The notes beneath the pieces were generated by a model. That model was given only the letters and a program-made list of their open reading frames with translations, had not been told where the DNA came from and did no database searches. Below, in pieces: positions 12,701 to 24,485 of a DNA stretch of 64,000 nt. Position 1 is the stretch's first letter, and every line of letters starts with the position of its first letter. The position numbers and the translations under genes were made by a program. Origin of the DNA: Sapria himalayana (taxonomy: Eukaryota; Streptophyta; Magnoliopsida; Malpighiales; Rafflesiaceae); contig JAREIK010012396.1 in assembly GCA_029783825.1 (NCBI GenBank), positions 19,801 through 83,800 on the forward strand, given 5' to 3'.

Positions 12701-13658
12701 AGGAATAAGGCTGGTATCTAGATGTGAATGCTATTTGGTAGTAGTTGAAACTATAGATCATTTATTTTCGATAGGGAAAACTACAACAGTAGTTTGGAAG
12801 GAGTTAGAAAATTCTATGTAGATTAGTGTCAAATAGGTTGGTTTAGTGGATAGAGTAAAAAGATGGGGCAAAGCATACTTCAAAAGAAAAGCTCATAAAT
12901 GGCTTATCCAAAATCTACCACATGTTACCATCTGGTGTTAATGGAAAGCCATAAATAGGAGCATATTCGATGAAATACAGATGAATGTAGTAGATATTTT
13001 AAAAGATATCAAGAGAGAAATTGGGAATATCTCGGCCATAAAGTCCATTAGAGTAGAAAATCTAGAAGTGGAATGAGACATTCAAAACACATGGGGTCTT
13101 TCTCTATATAGTAAGAAATTACATGGCATAAAGATTATAAGATGGAATAAGCCTTTAGTAGGAAAGTTAGCTCTAGATACAGACGGAAGTTTAAATAGGG
13201 ACATGGGGTCTACAAGAGAGGGAGGAGTAATAAGCGATTTGTAAGGTAGAACTCTAAAAGCTTTCACTATGACTTGCAATGCCTTATCTGCCCTACACTT
13301 AGAAATCTATGCACTGAAAAGAGGGTTATTGATTTGTAAGGAGACAAGATTAAAAAACTTATAAATTCAAGTAGATTCCACCATACTACTGGATCTAGCC
13401 ACAAAAAGAATGGTGCTATGGAGGTATGAAGAGGAGATTGAAATTGTAATAAACATAATGGAAGAACTAAATATGGGCATATCACACATATACAAGGAGC
13501 CAAATGCTCTTGTTGATGATTCTCTAGCTTGGTTAGAATTACTTAAAGGGGTAAACAAGTTCGAGAGAGATATCATGACAGATAGACTAAAAGGATTAGC
13601 TATATTGGATAGGGTGGGAACCCCATACCTACGAATTGAAAGAGGGAGGACAAGATAG
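9792..13658 (+). pseudogene. LINE copy B ORF2 (endonuclease-RT-RNase H), degraded
   Basis: The start ATG at 9792 opens MNSFLYWNIRRVANNP, the expected endonuclease N-terminus, then LVIIAEPM and a stop at 9912-9914. The endonuclease metal-site motif appears as WIIGKDFDVI (about 10,168; expected GGDFN) and the late SDH motif as LDHSPLL (about 10,437). In the reverse transcriptase, VVKQDLSKAFDMVEWDT (about 11,490) and [15 protein letters not shown] (about 11,665) are clear, and the catalytic box reads YAND (11,817-11,828), so one Asp is lost. Thumb segments GCPIYEGRL and ISHVLQSTLVHTLS follow. RNase H has LDTDGS (about 13,173) and HIYKEPNALVDD (about 13,486). It is clearly inactive. Confidence 0.85.
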
Positions 13659-14944
13659 TAAATGGAGGCCCTGCTTGGAAGAGGTGATAATATGTGAGTT
13701 TATGAGGGTAGGAATAGGAGGAGGAGCCCATAGGCCACTCTTTTGTGTAAAGGGGGTTGTTCTGAGATAAGGGTAAGGGGAACATTTGGGTATGGTGGAC
13801 TGATACAGATTGTAGAGGTTTTTTTTTGTAGTTTTGGTTGCTTTTTCTTGGTTTTTCAAGTTATGTAGCTATAGAGTACGTTCGAGGGGAAGGCCACGGC
13901 TGGACCTGAACTATTGGGAATTTTGTTTTAGGAATTAATGTTGTATAAATTAATATGGGAAGGCCATATTACTGTTGTGAATTCTATTTTGTGTAGTTTT
14001 ATGTGCAGGGATCAGAGTGGGGGAAAACATAGGAATAAGATTCTGCCTCTGATTAGATGTATTAATGGTGGGGAAATGAGTTATGGGTATGATTTTAGTA
14101 AATGCATATGATATGGTTAGTTAAGTTTTGCAAAGAGGTGTTTATAGGGTTTAAGGGAGAAGAGTAAAAGAGACAAGAGAAGGCAGTAGCTTTTCAAAAA
14201 AGGGGGGTTTTTCAAATAGCAGTAGCAGTTTTTATGGACAAGGGCAGAAAATAATGTTTGTTTTGCATATGTTGTCTGCATGTAATTATTGTGTGATCAT
14301 GTATACAATTGTGTAAAGGGAAGGGGAAGGGTACAAGGGTAGGTAGAGAGCATAAATATATAGCAAGTTTTTCCCGAATTACAGATTTGAAAGTAGTCAG
14401 AGAAAAGAGGATGCAGACAAGACTTACGGGGAAAAGCAATGAAAGCTCAAGATGCCCATAAAGAGAGAGCCATTTAATTTTATGAAGTGAGAGAGCTAGT
14501 GTCTGTTAAGTTTGAGTTGTTAGTATGTCAAGGGTATGTATGTGGTTTTCTGTGTATGTATGTGCTAGTGTATGGGTTTTTTGCCAAGTGTATGTATGTG
14601 CATAAGCTATTGAAGGAAGAGGTGTCCAAAGTCAAGGATCCAGGGAGAACTTGAAGATAGGAAGGAGCTTAAGAGGGCAGAAACCAATATAAGAAAAGGT
14701 AGAAGATTCAACTTCAAAAGGAGGACATTAGTAGATAAAGGAAATGGATGCAGAAAGGTCAGCAGTAAGAAACAACATAATGCACAGGAAAATATAGAGT
14801 GTCGCATAGTGAAAAATCCACTATAGATTATGTTAATTGATTTTTGTAATTTAAAAAAAGGAGAGTAAGAGGGAAAAGGGAAGGATATAGATTATAAAAA
14901 TGGTATTCCTCGGCCAAAAGAGAGGGCATAATAAAAAAACTTTT
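13659..14944 (+). other. LINE copy B 3' UTR
   Basis: This 1.28-kb stretch follows the RNase H stop and carries no recognisable coding sequence. It includes a TGTATGTATGTG-rich segment near 14,530-14,600 and ends in the conserved 3' signature and hairpin. Confidence 0.7.
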
Positions 14945-15405
14945 AAAAATAAGAAGAATAAAAAAAATAAGAAGAATAAGAAGAATAGGAAGAATAAAAA
15001 GAATAGGAAGAATAATAAGAATAAGAAGAATAGGAAGAATAAAAAGAATAGGAAAAATAATAAGAATAAGAAGAATAAAAAGAATATGAAGAATAAGAAG
15101 AATAAGAAAAATAAGAAGGATAAGAAGATTTAGAAGAATTAGAAGAATAAGAAGAATAAAAAAAAAATAAGAAGAATAAGAAAAATAAGAAGAATAATAA
15201 AAAATATATAGAATAAGAAGAATTAGAAGAAAAAAAATAAAGAATAAAAAGAAAAGAAGAATAAGTAGATTATGAAGAATAAGAAAAATAAGAAGAATAA
15301 GAAAAATAAGAAGAATATGAAAAATAAGAAGAATATGAATAATAAAAAGAATACGAAGAATAAGAAGAATAAAAAGAATAAGAAGATCAAAAGGAATAAA
15401 AAAAA
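14945..15405. repeat. AAGAAT-type satellite array, block 3
   Basis: A short, rather regular block with many AAGAATAGG and AAGAATAAG units between the tail of copy B and the leader of copy C. Confidence 0.92.
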
Positions 15406-15438
15406 CATTTGTGGTTTTTTCAAAAAACGCTCTCAACT

Positions 15439-15475
15439 TCTAGAGAGAGAAAATCTCATTTTCTAGAGAGAGAAA
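15439..15475 (+). promoter_or_regulatory. Paired TCTAGAGAGAGAAA boxes in LINE 5' leader, copy C
   Basis: Two near-identical boxes start 23 bp apart, about 55-80 bp upstream of the ORF1 ATG, as in copy A. Promoter function is inferred from position and conservation only. Confidence 0.4.
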
Positions 15476-15516
15476 ACCACCATTCTTGCTCAAATTCAAG
15501 CCCTTTCAAGCTACAA

Positions 15517-16766
15517 ATGGAGGAAAAGGACTTATTAGTAATTAATAAGTCGTTTCCCTCAATATTAAATGGGACCGCGCCTCCTTCACATTGTTTCGGG
15601 AACAAAAATGAGAGTCCCATTGTTAACTTCTCAAGGCACGAGTTGCAGAAACTCATGGAACCATTTGAATATATGCTCATAGAAAAATTCTCCCACTGCA
15701 GGCCAAATGCAAATGCCATTCAGCACTTCCTCGCCTCTCTAAAGCTCGCGAAAAAAGTCATGTTCGCAGACTATGACGCTAAACACATCTTTCTTCAATG
15801 CTGCTCAGAGGAAGACCATTATCATTTATGGCATAGAACTTTTTGGCAAGTGGATGGCTTCCCCATGCACGTTCTTAAGTGGACGAAAAATTTACGCCCA
15901 TTGGAGGAGGCGCCTCTAGCCTCGGTATGGTTTTCTTTGCCGAATCTTCCACTATATTTATTTAACCTGCTTGCTCTTCATGCCATTACCTCTTGCTTGG
16001 GGAAGCCTATGCTTCGGGACGAAGCAACAGTGGCCATGACAAGGCCAAGTTATGCCCGAGGCTGTGTAGAATGTAACTTGCTTGTTCAGCCTCCAAACCA
16101 GAGGGTGGAAGGAAGGAGGAAGAAGGAAGGTTGAGAGATGGATAAGGAAGGGGGAGAGAGCTCTAAAAGGCTCAAGAGAGAGGTCAGTAGGGTGCGAATT
16201 TCATGATTTAGCCTTAGGAGTGGAGGAATGGGAAAATGGGTGAAAGTGGGAGAACTTTCAGCAAGAGCAAGGAGGTTCTAATGCACAAGAGAAGTTAAAG
16301 AAGTGAGTCTAGAAGGTGAGGAAGAGGTAGAAAATAATGGGGGATGGGAAGTGGTGCGAAGGAAAAAGAATAGGGGAAAAAAATTAAAACCAGAAGGGTT
16401 TTAAAGGAACGAATAGAGGACTACAATTGGCAAGAAGATGATCTTCTGGATTATCCAGAAGATTCAAATTTACTAAGTTGCTCCCCATTAGGTAAAGAGG
16501 AGGAAAGAATGGTAGATCACTTGGAGAAGGTGAAGGATGATCTAGCAATCTATGAGGAAGATTGGAGAATGTTCACAAGGGTTCAAGCTGTGGAGGCCAT
16601 GAAAAACATGGCTATGAAACTAGGGCAGAAGGTAGGTTATAATGAAGTAATGCACGCTTTTTCTAACATTCCTAAGACCCCGAGAAACATGAAGAAATAC
16701 TTTTATAAAAAGTATGAGCACAAATGCACAACTAGATCTCAAACAAAAATAGGATTTAATGGATAG
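15517..16766 (+). pseudogene. LINE copy C ORF1 (DUF4283 RNA-binding protein)
   Basis: The ATG at 15,517 (MEEKDLLVINKSFPSI) is preferred to the upstream in-frame ATG at 15,409, because the region before it is the leader with the GAGA boxes. A 205-residue frame is open to 16,134 and covers DUF4283: LIEKFSHCRPNANAI, DAKHIFLQ, EEDHYHLWHRTFWQVDGFP, ASVWFSLPNLPLYLF, CLGKPMLRDEA. After RVEGRRKKEG a frame change breaks it. The tail resumes in another frame (open 16,509-16,766) with KDDLAIYEEDW and RSQTKIGFNG. Its final TAG overlaps the ORF2 ATG by 8 nt. The zinc knuckle seen in copy B is not readable here. Confidence 0.85.
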
Positions 16767-19700
16767 ATGTCTTTACTAGAATATCATAGGGGTGGCTAAC
16801 AACCCCTCGATAAATAGGCTGAAAAAACTAATAAAAATACATAAAATTTCTTTAGTTGTTATTGCTGAACCAATGGTACAACAGGATCAATTAATGAAGT
16901 ATAGTATAATCTTAAGGTTTAATAATGCATTTGGGAATTTAAATAATAAACTATGGATCCTCTGGCATAATTATATGGATATTGTTATATTAAAAGATAT
17001 AGAACAGGCAATCCTCTTAAAAATAAATAAAAATACAGATGAAATTATATCGGTAGTATATGCTAAAAATGATAAAAAATCAAGAATAGCCCTATGGGCG
17101 GAGATGCAGGATATCGCATCTAGAAATACCCCTTGGATTATGGGGGAGATTTTAATGTTATATGAAACGCATAAGAAAAGAAAGGAGGTAAAACTCCGGA
17201 TATAATAGAAATGACGCAATTTAATGATACAATTGCTAGTTGTAATTTAATAGAATTGGACTTTACAGGCACAAGTTATACATGGTGTAATAAATGGTGG
17301 AAAAGAGGAGCAATATGTGCTAGACTAGACAGAGTCCTATGTAATGCAAAGTGGGTAGCCACACACGGGGTTATTGGGCTGAGGCATTTAAATAGAACCT
17401 GCTCAGACCATAGCCCTTTGCTCATAATAGTACAAAGGAATCAAAGAGTTCCTGGTACCTTCAAATTTCAAAATATGTGGGAGAAGCACAGTGGATTTGA
17501 AAGGTTGGTTAGAGATTCATGGTTAGAGCCTGCAATGTGTAAGCCCATGCAAGCTCTAATGGCTAAGTTGTACAGATTAAAGAAATGTCTAATAACATGG
17601 AACAAAGAAGTTTTTGGCAATCTAAACCTAAATATAAAGCAAGCAGAAGAAGAAGTGGCTAAGTTTGAATTTGATTACGATAACACAAATAATGAGGAAA
17701 TTAAACAAGAATTAAGCAAGGAAAAAGTTAGTTTGAGACTAAAATTACATATTGAAGAAATATATTGGAAGCAGCGCGCAAAAATTAAATGGCCTAAAGA
17801 TGGAAATAGAAACACTAAATTTTTTGATAATATAACTAAAATAAAAGGCCAAAAGAATAGAATCAAAGGCATAAAAAGCGATGAGGGAATTTGGGTAGAA
17901 GAAGATAAGCAAATAGAAACTCTCCCCGAAGAATTTTTTTTAAGAAATATTTATGTGGTCATGCCTTTCATGAAGGGGACTCTTTAATGAAAGGAATTAG
18001 CAAAATAATCACTATTGAGCAAAATCAAATGATGGAGAGGATTCCTGAGGAGGAAGAGGTTAAAAATGAGGTATTTGACATGGATAAGGATAGCGCTGCA
18101 GGGCCAGATGGTTGGAATAATTATTTTTTCCAGCTAAACTGGCAAATAATTAAAAATGATCTAGTTCCTGCAATTGCTAGTTTTTTTTTGTAGGGGCGGA
18201 AATTCCTAAGGCATGGGCATCCTCATTCATTGTGCTAATACCAAAAAAAGAATCCCCACAGAAATGTGAGGATTTCAGACCAATTAGCTTATGTAATGTA
18301 ATTTATAAAATCCTTTCAAAAATATTGCAAAATAGATTAAGTAGTATCTTACCATGTATTATATCTCAGGAACAAACAGGATTTGTCAAAAACAGGCTAA
18401 TGATTGAAAATATCAGTTTAGCATCGGAAATGATGACAGAGTTACCATTAAAAACAAGAGGGAATAACTTAGTAGTTAAGCTGGATTTATCTAAAGCATT
18501 TGACAGGGTAGAATGGGACACACTCTGCTTTACAATGAGGAATTTTGGTTTCTTAGAATTAAGCATTGATTTAATATTTAGATGTGTCTGTAGTGTATGG
18601 GTTAAAGTCATTGTAAATGGGGGAAGAAAGGTGGGGAATTCAAGCCAAAAAGAAACTTAAGGCAAGGGGATCCGTTGTCTCCCTTACTATTTGATATTTA
18701 CCTAGAATTGCTAATTATTAACTTGAATAAACGAATGTCTGAAAAAAAAATAATCCCCTTCAGGCAACCAAGAAACACCCTAAGAATAGGTTGTTTAGCA
18801 TATGCAGACGATCTAATAATTTTTATGAATGCAGGCAGAAGATCACTAAGTAACCTCATGGAACTTCTACATATTTTTGAAATAGAAACAGGACAAGTAG
18901 TTAACAAAAAGAAGTGTCAGTTTATGCTAGCCACAAAATCTACGGAGAAAGTGGCAAATAAAGTTAAAAGCATCATAGGTTTTACTTATAAAAAAGGAGC
19001 CTTACTGAACCTAGGCTGCCCCATATACGAGGGTAGACTGAGAGATGAATATCTAGTACCTTTACATGAGAAAATTAGAAAGAAAATAGCAGGTTGGAAA
19101 GAAGAACTATTGGGATTTGGGGGAAGGATCACACTTATCTCTCATGTTCTCCACAGTACACTGGTACACATTCTATCGGTCATTCACCCTCCGAAGAAAT
19201 TTACTAAAAAATTAGAATCAGAAATGGTTAATTTCTTATGGGGTAAAAAAGAGGGGAAAAATAAAATCCACTGGAAAAACTAGGAAGACATATGTTACCC
19301 AAAAGAGGAAGCAGGTCTAGGTATAATGAATTTACAGGATATAGCCACTGCCTGGGACTGTAAAGGATGGTGGAGGCTAAAATATAATGATAGCCTTTGG
19401 GCTAAATATATGAGAGCCAAATATAGAGGTAACCATGATCAGCTTCTAAGGAGGGCCTCTAATAACTGGAAAGTGCTGGTAAAACAGAAGGAGATCATAG
19501 AATCTCATTCAATTCTGAAAAAGAGCAGTTGGATATGGACTCTCACTCCCCAAGGTAATTTTACACTGAAATCGGAAAGGGAATTGATTAGAAAGAAAAA
19601 ACCCGTTCAAACCTTATTTAAATGGGCATGGAAGGAAGATATTCCCCACAAAATGTGTTCGCTAGCTTGGAAGTGAATGCCTTACTCATGGTTACTAATG

Positions 19701-20664
19701 TACAAAAAAAGGCATAAAAATAGCATCTAGATGTGACTACTGCATGGAAGCAGAAGAATCATTAGATCATCTTTTTTTCGAAAGGAAAAATAGCACAAAA
19801 AATCTGGAGGGAGCTGCAAAAATTTAAACAAATAAGTAATAAAGAGGATGGGATCATAGAAAGGATAAATAAATGGAAAAAGGAAAATACAAGTAGTCCC
19901 TCTAGAAATTGGCTAAACCAAAAAATACCACATGTAATACTTTGGTGCATATGGAAAGCCCGAAACAAGAGTAGATTTGAGGGAATAAAGATGAATTCAG
20001 GCGAAATCTTAAATGAAATTAGGAAAGTTATTAGTTACATATCTTGTATAAAGCCTATAATAGTAGTAAATAAGAATATAGATGGGTATGTAGAAAAGTC
20101 ATGGGACCTTACTATTAAGATAATTAAGCAGCAAAGGATAAAAAGCATAACCTGGAATAGACCTCCGGCAGGAAAGTTATCACTTAACACGGATGGCAGC
20201 TTTAATAGGGATACATGAATAGCATGAGAAGGAGGAGTAATAAGAGATTCTAATGGGCTCATTATTAAAGCATTCACTCTTACAGGTAAAGCCTTCTCGG
20301 CTCTACACTTGGAAATAAGGGCATTAAAAACAGGTTTAAATCTCTGTAAAAAGATGAGTTTTAATAATCTACAAATACAGGTGGATTCTTTATTGCTGGT
20401 AAATATAGTAACTAAAAAACAACTCTATGGAGACATGAGGAGGAGATAGAAATGATAAGGAATCTCACAAAAGATCTGAATGCCTTAATTTCTCACATAT
20501 ATAGGGAGGCAAACACAGTGGCGGATAACCTTACTAGAATAGGTGAGAAGAGTGGAGATTTAGAATTTAATGAGGAGTCGATACCAGGAAAGCTAAAAGG
20601 TATTGCAAATTTAGACAAGAGGGCTTTTCCTTATTTGCAAATAAGAAACACTAAGAAAAATTAA
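16759..20664 (+). pseudogene. LINE copy C ORF2 (endonuclease-RT-RNase H), nearly complete
   Basis: The ATG at 16,759 opens MDRCLY, then TAG replaces the Trp codon found in copy B, then NIIGVANNP. Endonuclease: LVVIAEPMV (about 16,855), the GGDFN site with a 1-nt deletion near 17,145, SYTWCNKWWKRGAICARLDR, and SDHSPLL (17,404). Linker helix 17,590-17,760. Reverse transcriptase: SAAGPDGWNN (about 18,091), [33 protein letters not shown], a frameshift near 18,660, SPLLFDIYLELL, and intact YADD (18,801-18,812). Thumb: GCPIYEGRLRDEYL. Zinc-finger-like RVT: FKWAWKEDIPHKM and SRCDYCMEAEESLDHLFF, with shifts near 19,680 and 19,780. RNase H: LNTDGS (about 20,185), HLEIRALKTGL, IQVDS and HIYREANTVADNL, which retain the acidic residues. 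Length matches plant L1 ORF2s, about 1,300 residues. Confidence 0.9.
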
Positions 20665-21582
20665 AGATAGCTTAGTTAAAAATCATAATTATCACAAATA
20701 AATGTTAAGGTAAAAGTGGGTAGATTCCAGGGCAGGGGAACTTCTGTCTCTGCAGAGAAACTAACCAGCAATGCCCAAAAGAAAATAAGCAGCAGAAGGG
20801 AGGTAAACTTGCAAGGTATGCTGGTATATTGGTTTTTTGCTATTGGTTTTGGTGGTATTTTCTGTTTTTTAGCAGCTCAAGGCATTAAATCAGAAGGGGC
20901 AGAATCCAGCAGCTAGGACTTGTTATGAAGATTTGAAACTGTTTATAATAAGCTTCTTTATGGTTAAATTCTATTTTAAGTGTTTGTTTCTAGAGTCTGT
21001 GTTATTGTTTTATTTATTAAAGTGTCATGTGTTATATTAGTAGAGTCAATAGGTGTCAGGAGTGGTTAGTAATTAGTATAGGTGGCTAGGAAAACAGAAA
21101 CTCGGATTCAGCCCGGTCCAGCAAAAAGAAGACGAAAGCGACCTCATAATGTAACCCAAGCGCAACAAATATGAATTCAAGCAGCTAAGGGCAAAGGTAA
21201 GCAAGGATGAAGATATTCTAGGAACTGTTTTTTTTTTCTGATGTGGCTGCAGGAAACTAGAGTTCTTATAGTAAGGACCATGTTGGGAGTTAAAGCTGGA
21301 GATCGGCAATATAGGACAGGGTAAGAATAAATTAAAGCAACATGCTGGACGGATGAAGGAGCAAAGAAAAGCACAAAGCTATAAGGAAAGTCTAATAAAT
21401 GAATAGAGGATCGTTAGCCTTTTGCTTTATCATGTTAAATTTAAAATACAATCTAGAGTTTTTTTTTTTAGTTTTAGTTAAGGGGAAAGGTTGTAAGAGG
21501 GGAAAGGGTAGATTTAGCTTGTAAAAAAGGTATTCCTCTGCCAAAAGAGAGTGTTATAATTAATAAACAAAAATTTTATTAA
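20665..21582 (+). other. LINE copy C 3' UTR
   Basis: About 0.9 kb after the RNase H end, with no recognisable coding sequence. Short open frames such as 20,716-20,916 have no family features. It terminates in the shared hairpin signature and an A-rich tail. Confidence 0.7.
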
Positions 21583-23309
21583 AAAAAAGATCAAAAAGAA
21601 TAAGAACATAAAGGAGAATAAGAATTATAAGAAGGATAAGAAGGATAAGAAGAATGAAAATAATAAGAAATAAGAATAAGAAGAATAAGAAGTATAAGAA
21701 GAATAAGAATAATAATAATTAGAACACTCAGAATAATAAGATAAATAAAAATACTAAGAACAATAAGAAGACTATGAAGAATAAGAAGAATAAAAAGATT
21801 AAGAAGAAGAAGAAGAAGAATAAGAAGAAGATTAAGAAGAATAAGAAGAATAAAAAGAATAAGAACAATAAAAAGATAAGAAAAATAAGAATAAGAAAAA
21901 TAAGAAGAATAGGAGAATAAGAAGAGTGAGAAGAATAAGAAAATAAGAAAAATAATAAGAATAAGAATAATAAGAATAATAATAAAAATAACAAGAAAAC
22001 TAAGAATAAGAAGAATATGAAGGATAAGAAGAATAAGACTAATAAAAAAAATAAATAGAATAACAAGAATAACTAGAATAAAAAAAATAAGTAAAAAAAA
22101 TAAGAATAATTAGAAGAATAAGATTAAGAAGAATAAGAAGAATAAGAATAATAAAAAGAATAAAAAGAAAAAAAAGATAAAAAAGAATAAGAAGATTTTG
22201 AAGATTAATAAGAATAAATATAATAAGAATAATAAAAAGAATTAGAATAATATAAAGAATAAGAAGAAGAATAATAATAACAAGAATAACATAAATAAGA
22301 GGAATACAAACAATAAAAAGAATAAGAAAAATAATAAGAATAAAACAAATAAGAAGAATTATAAGAATAAGAAGAATAAAAAGAAAAAAAAAAGAATAAG
22401 AAGAATAGGAAGATTAAGAAGAAAAAGAAGAATAAAAAAAAGAATAAGCAGAATAATAAGATTAAAAAAATAAGAAAAATAACAAGAATAAGAAGAATAA
22501 TATGAATAAGAAGAATAAGAAAACTAAAAAAATAAGAATAAGAATGAGAATGAGAAGAATTATAAAAATAAGAAATATAAGAAAAATAAACAAAATTAAG
22601 AAAAAAAAGAAGAATAAAAAGAATAAGATGAATAAGAAGAAGAAGAAGAATAATAATAATAATAACAAGAAGAATTAGAAGAAAAAAAATTAGAAGAATA
22701 AGAAGAATAAGAAGGATAAGAAGAATAATAAAAATAATAAGAATATGAAGAATAATAAAAATAATAAGAATATGAAGACTAAGAATAATATGAAGAATTA
22801 GAAGAATCAGTATAATAAGAAGAATAATATGAATAATAGGAATAAGAAGAATAAGATGAATTATAAGATTAAGAAGAATAAGAAGAATAAGAAGAATAAG
22901 ATGTATAATAAGAATCAAAAAAATTAGAAGAATAAGATAAATAAAAAGAAGAAGAAGAATAATAATAATAATAATAATAATAAGTAGAATAATAAGAAAA
23001 AAAGAATAATAAGAATAAAAAAAATAAAATGAAAAAGAAAAATAAGAAAAATAAGAAGAATAAGAAGAATACAAAAATAACATAAATAAAACAAATAACA
23101 AGAATAAGATAAATAAGAAATATAAGAAGAATAAGAAAAATATATTAAAAATAAGAACAATAAGTAGATTAAGAAGAATAATAATTTTATGAAGAATAAG
23201 AAGAATAAGAAGAAAACAAAAAAAAATAAGAAGAATAACAAGAAAAAGAATAATAAGAAGAATAAAAAGAATATCATGAATAAGAAGAATAAGAAAAATA
23301 AGAAGAATA

Positions 23310-23341
<32 letters not shown>

Positions 23342-24360
23342 GAATATGAAGAATAATAAGATAAAAAAGATTAAGAATAATAACAAGAAAAACACGAATA
23401 ATAAGATTAAGAAAAATAAGAATAATAAGATAAGTAATAATAAAAAGAATAAGATGAATAAGATAAATAAGATGAATTAGAAGAATAAGATGAATAAAAA
23501 GAATTTTAAGAATAAAAAGAATAAGAAGAATAAAACGAATAAAAAGAATAAGAAGAATAAAAAGACTAAGAAGAATAAGAAGAATATTTAGAATAAGTAG
23601 AATAATTAAAATAAGAAGTATAAGAAGAATTAGAAGAGTAAGAAGAAGAATAATAATAATAATAATAAAAGAATAAGAAGAATAAAAAAATAAATAGAAT
23701 AAGAATAAAAGAAGAATAAGATGAATAAGAATAATAAGAAGAATAAAAAGTATAAGAAGAATAATAATAATAATAATAATAATAAGAATAAGAAATATAA
23801 GAAGAATAAGAAGAATAAGAATAATAAGAATAATAAGAATAAAAATAATAATAATAATAAGATGAATAGAATAATAAGAATAAGAAGAATAAAAAGATTA
23901 GGAAGAAAAAGAATAATTAGTAGAATTACAAAAAATAGAATAATAAGAAGAATAAAAAAAATTAAAAAAATAATAAGAATAAAAATAATAACGAGAATAA
24001 CATGAATAAGAAGAATAAGAATAATACAAAGAATGCAATAAATAAAAAGATATGAACAATAAAAAGAATTAGAAGAATTAGAAGAATTAGAAGAATAAGA
24101 AGAATAAAAAAGATAAGAAGAATATGATGAATAAGTTGTGTAATATGAATAAGTAGAATAAGAATAATAAAAAGAATAAGATGGATAAAAACAATTAACA
24201 AAATAAATAGAGTAAGAAGAATAAGAAGAATAAAATGAATAAGATGAATTAGAAAAATTAGGAGAAAAAAAAGAATAACAAAAATAAAAAGAATAAAAAA
24301 ATTAGAAAAATAAGAAGAATACGAAGAATAAGTAGAATAAGTAAAATAAGTTTAATAAAA
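21583..24360. repeat. AAGAAT-type satellite array, block 4
   Basis: About 2.8 kb of AAGAAT words with several homogenised AAT runs (near 22,645-22,665, 22,960-22,983, 23,310-23,340, 23,650-23,670 and 23,760-23,785). A 396-residue minus-strand frame here (22,205-23,395) is pure L/I/F/Y decoding of the repeat and is not a gene. Confidence 0.93.
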
Positions 24361-24485
24361 AGATCTTTTTTTTTTATTTTGTTAAGGGTGTGAAAGGGGC
24401 TAATGGTAATTATATATATTGTAAAATGGTATTTTTCTGCCAAAAGTGAGGGCTTTTTATAATTAATTAAACAAACCTTAAAAAA
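24361..24485 (+). mobile_element. L1-type LINE, copy D, solo 3' end
   Basis: An island of about 125 bp inside the satellite matches only the last part of the LINE 3' UTR: AAGGGTGTGAAAGGG, then GGTATTTTTCTGCCAAAAG, and an A-rich tail running into the array. It is an extreme 5' truncation. The hairpin stem keeps pairing by G-T wobbles despite C-to-T changes on its 5' side. Confidence 0.85.

Larger units (their letters stand above)
8753..14944 (+). mobile_element. L1-type LINE, copy B, 5'-truncated within ORF1
   Basis: The element begins inside the DUF4283 domain at the residues matching DGFPMHVLKW of copy C, so the leader and first half of ORF1 are absent, as expected from incomplete reverse transcription. 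The rest runs through ORF1, ORF2 and a 1.28-kb 3' UTR to the common signature GGTATTCCTCGGCCAAAAG at about 14,900. It resembles copy C closely enough that both read as one subfamily. Stops and frameshifts are moderate in number. Confidence 0.9.
15406..21582 (+). mobile_element. L1-type LINE, copy C, full length and best preserved
   Basis: This 6.18-kb copy has the complete layout: a leader with two TCTAGAGAGAGAAA boxes (15,439 and 15,462), ORF1 from 15,517, ORF2 from 16,759 to 20,664, a 0.9-kb 3' UTR, and the signature GGTATTCCTCTGCCAAAAG near 21,528. It has fewer lesions than A, B or F, long open segments and an intact YADD box, so it is the youngest or least decayed L1 copy here. A nonsense codon at ORF2 codon 7 and at least three frameshifts still make it non-autonomous. 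Confidence 0.92.

Noticed and set aside
22205..23395. A 396-residue minus-strand frame and many similar frames of L/I/F/Y (minus) or K/N/R/I (plus) across the arrays
   Set aside because: They are direct translations of AAGAAT/AAT repeats, which contain no stops in some frames. No domain, conserved start or normal composition is present.
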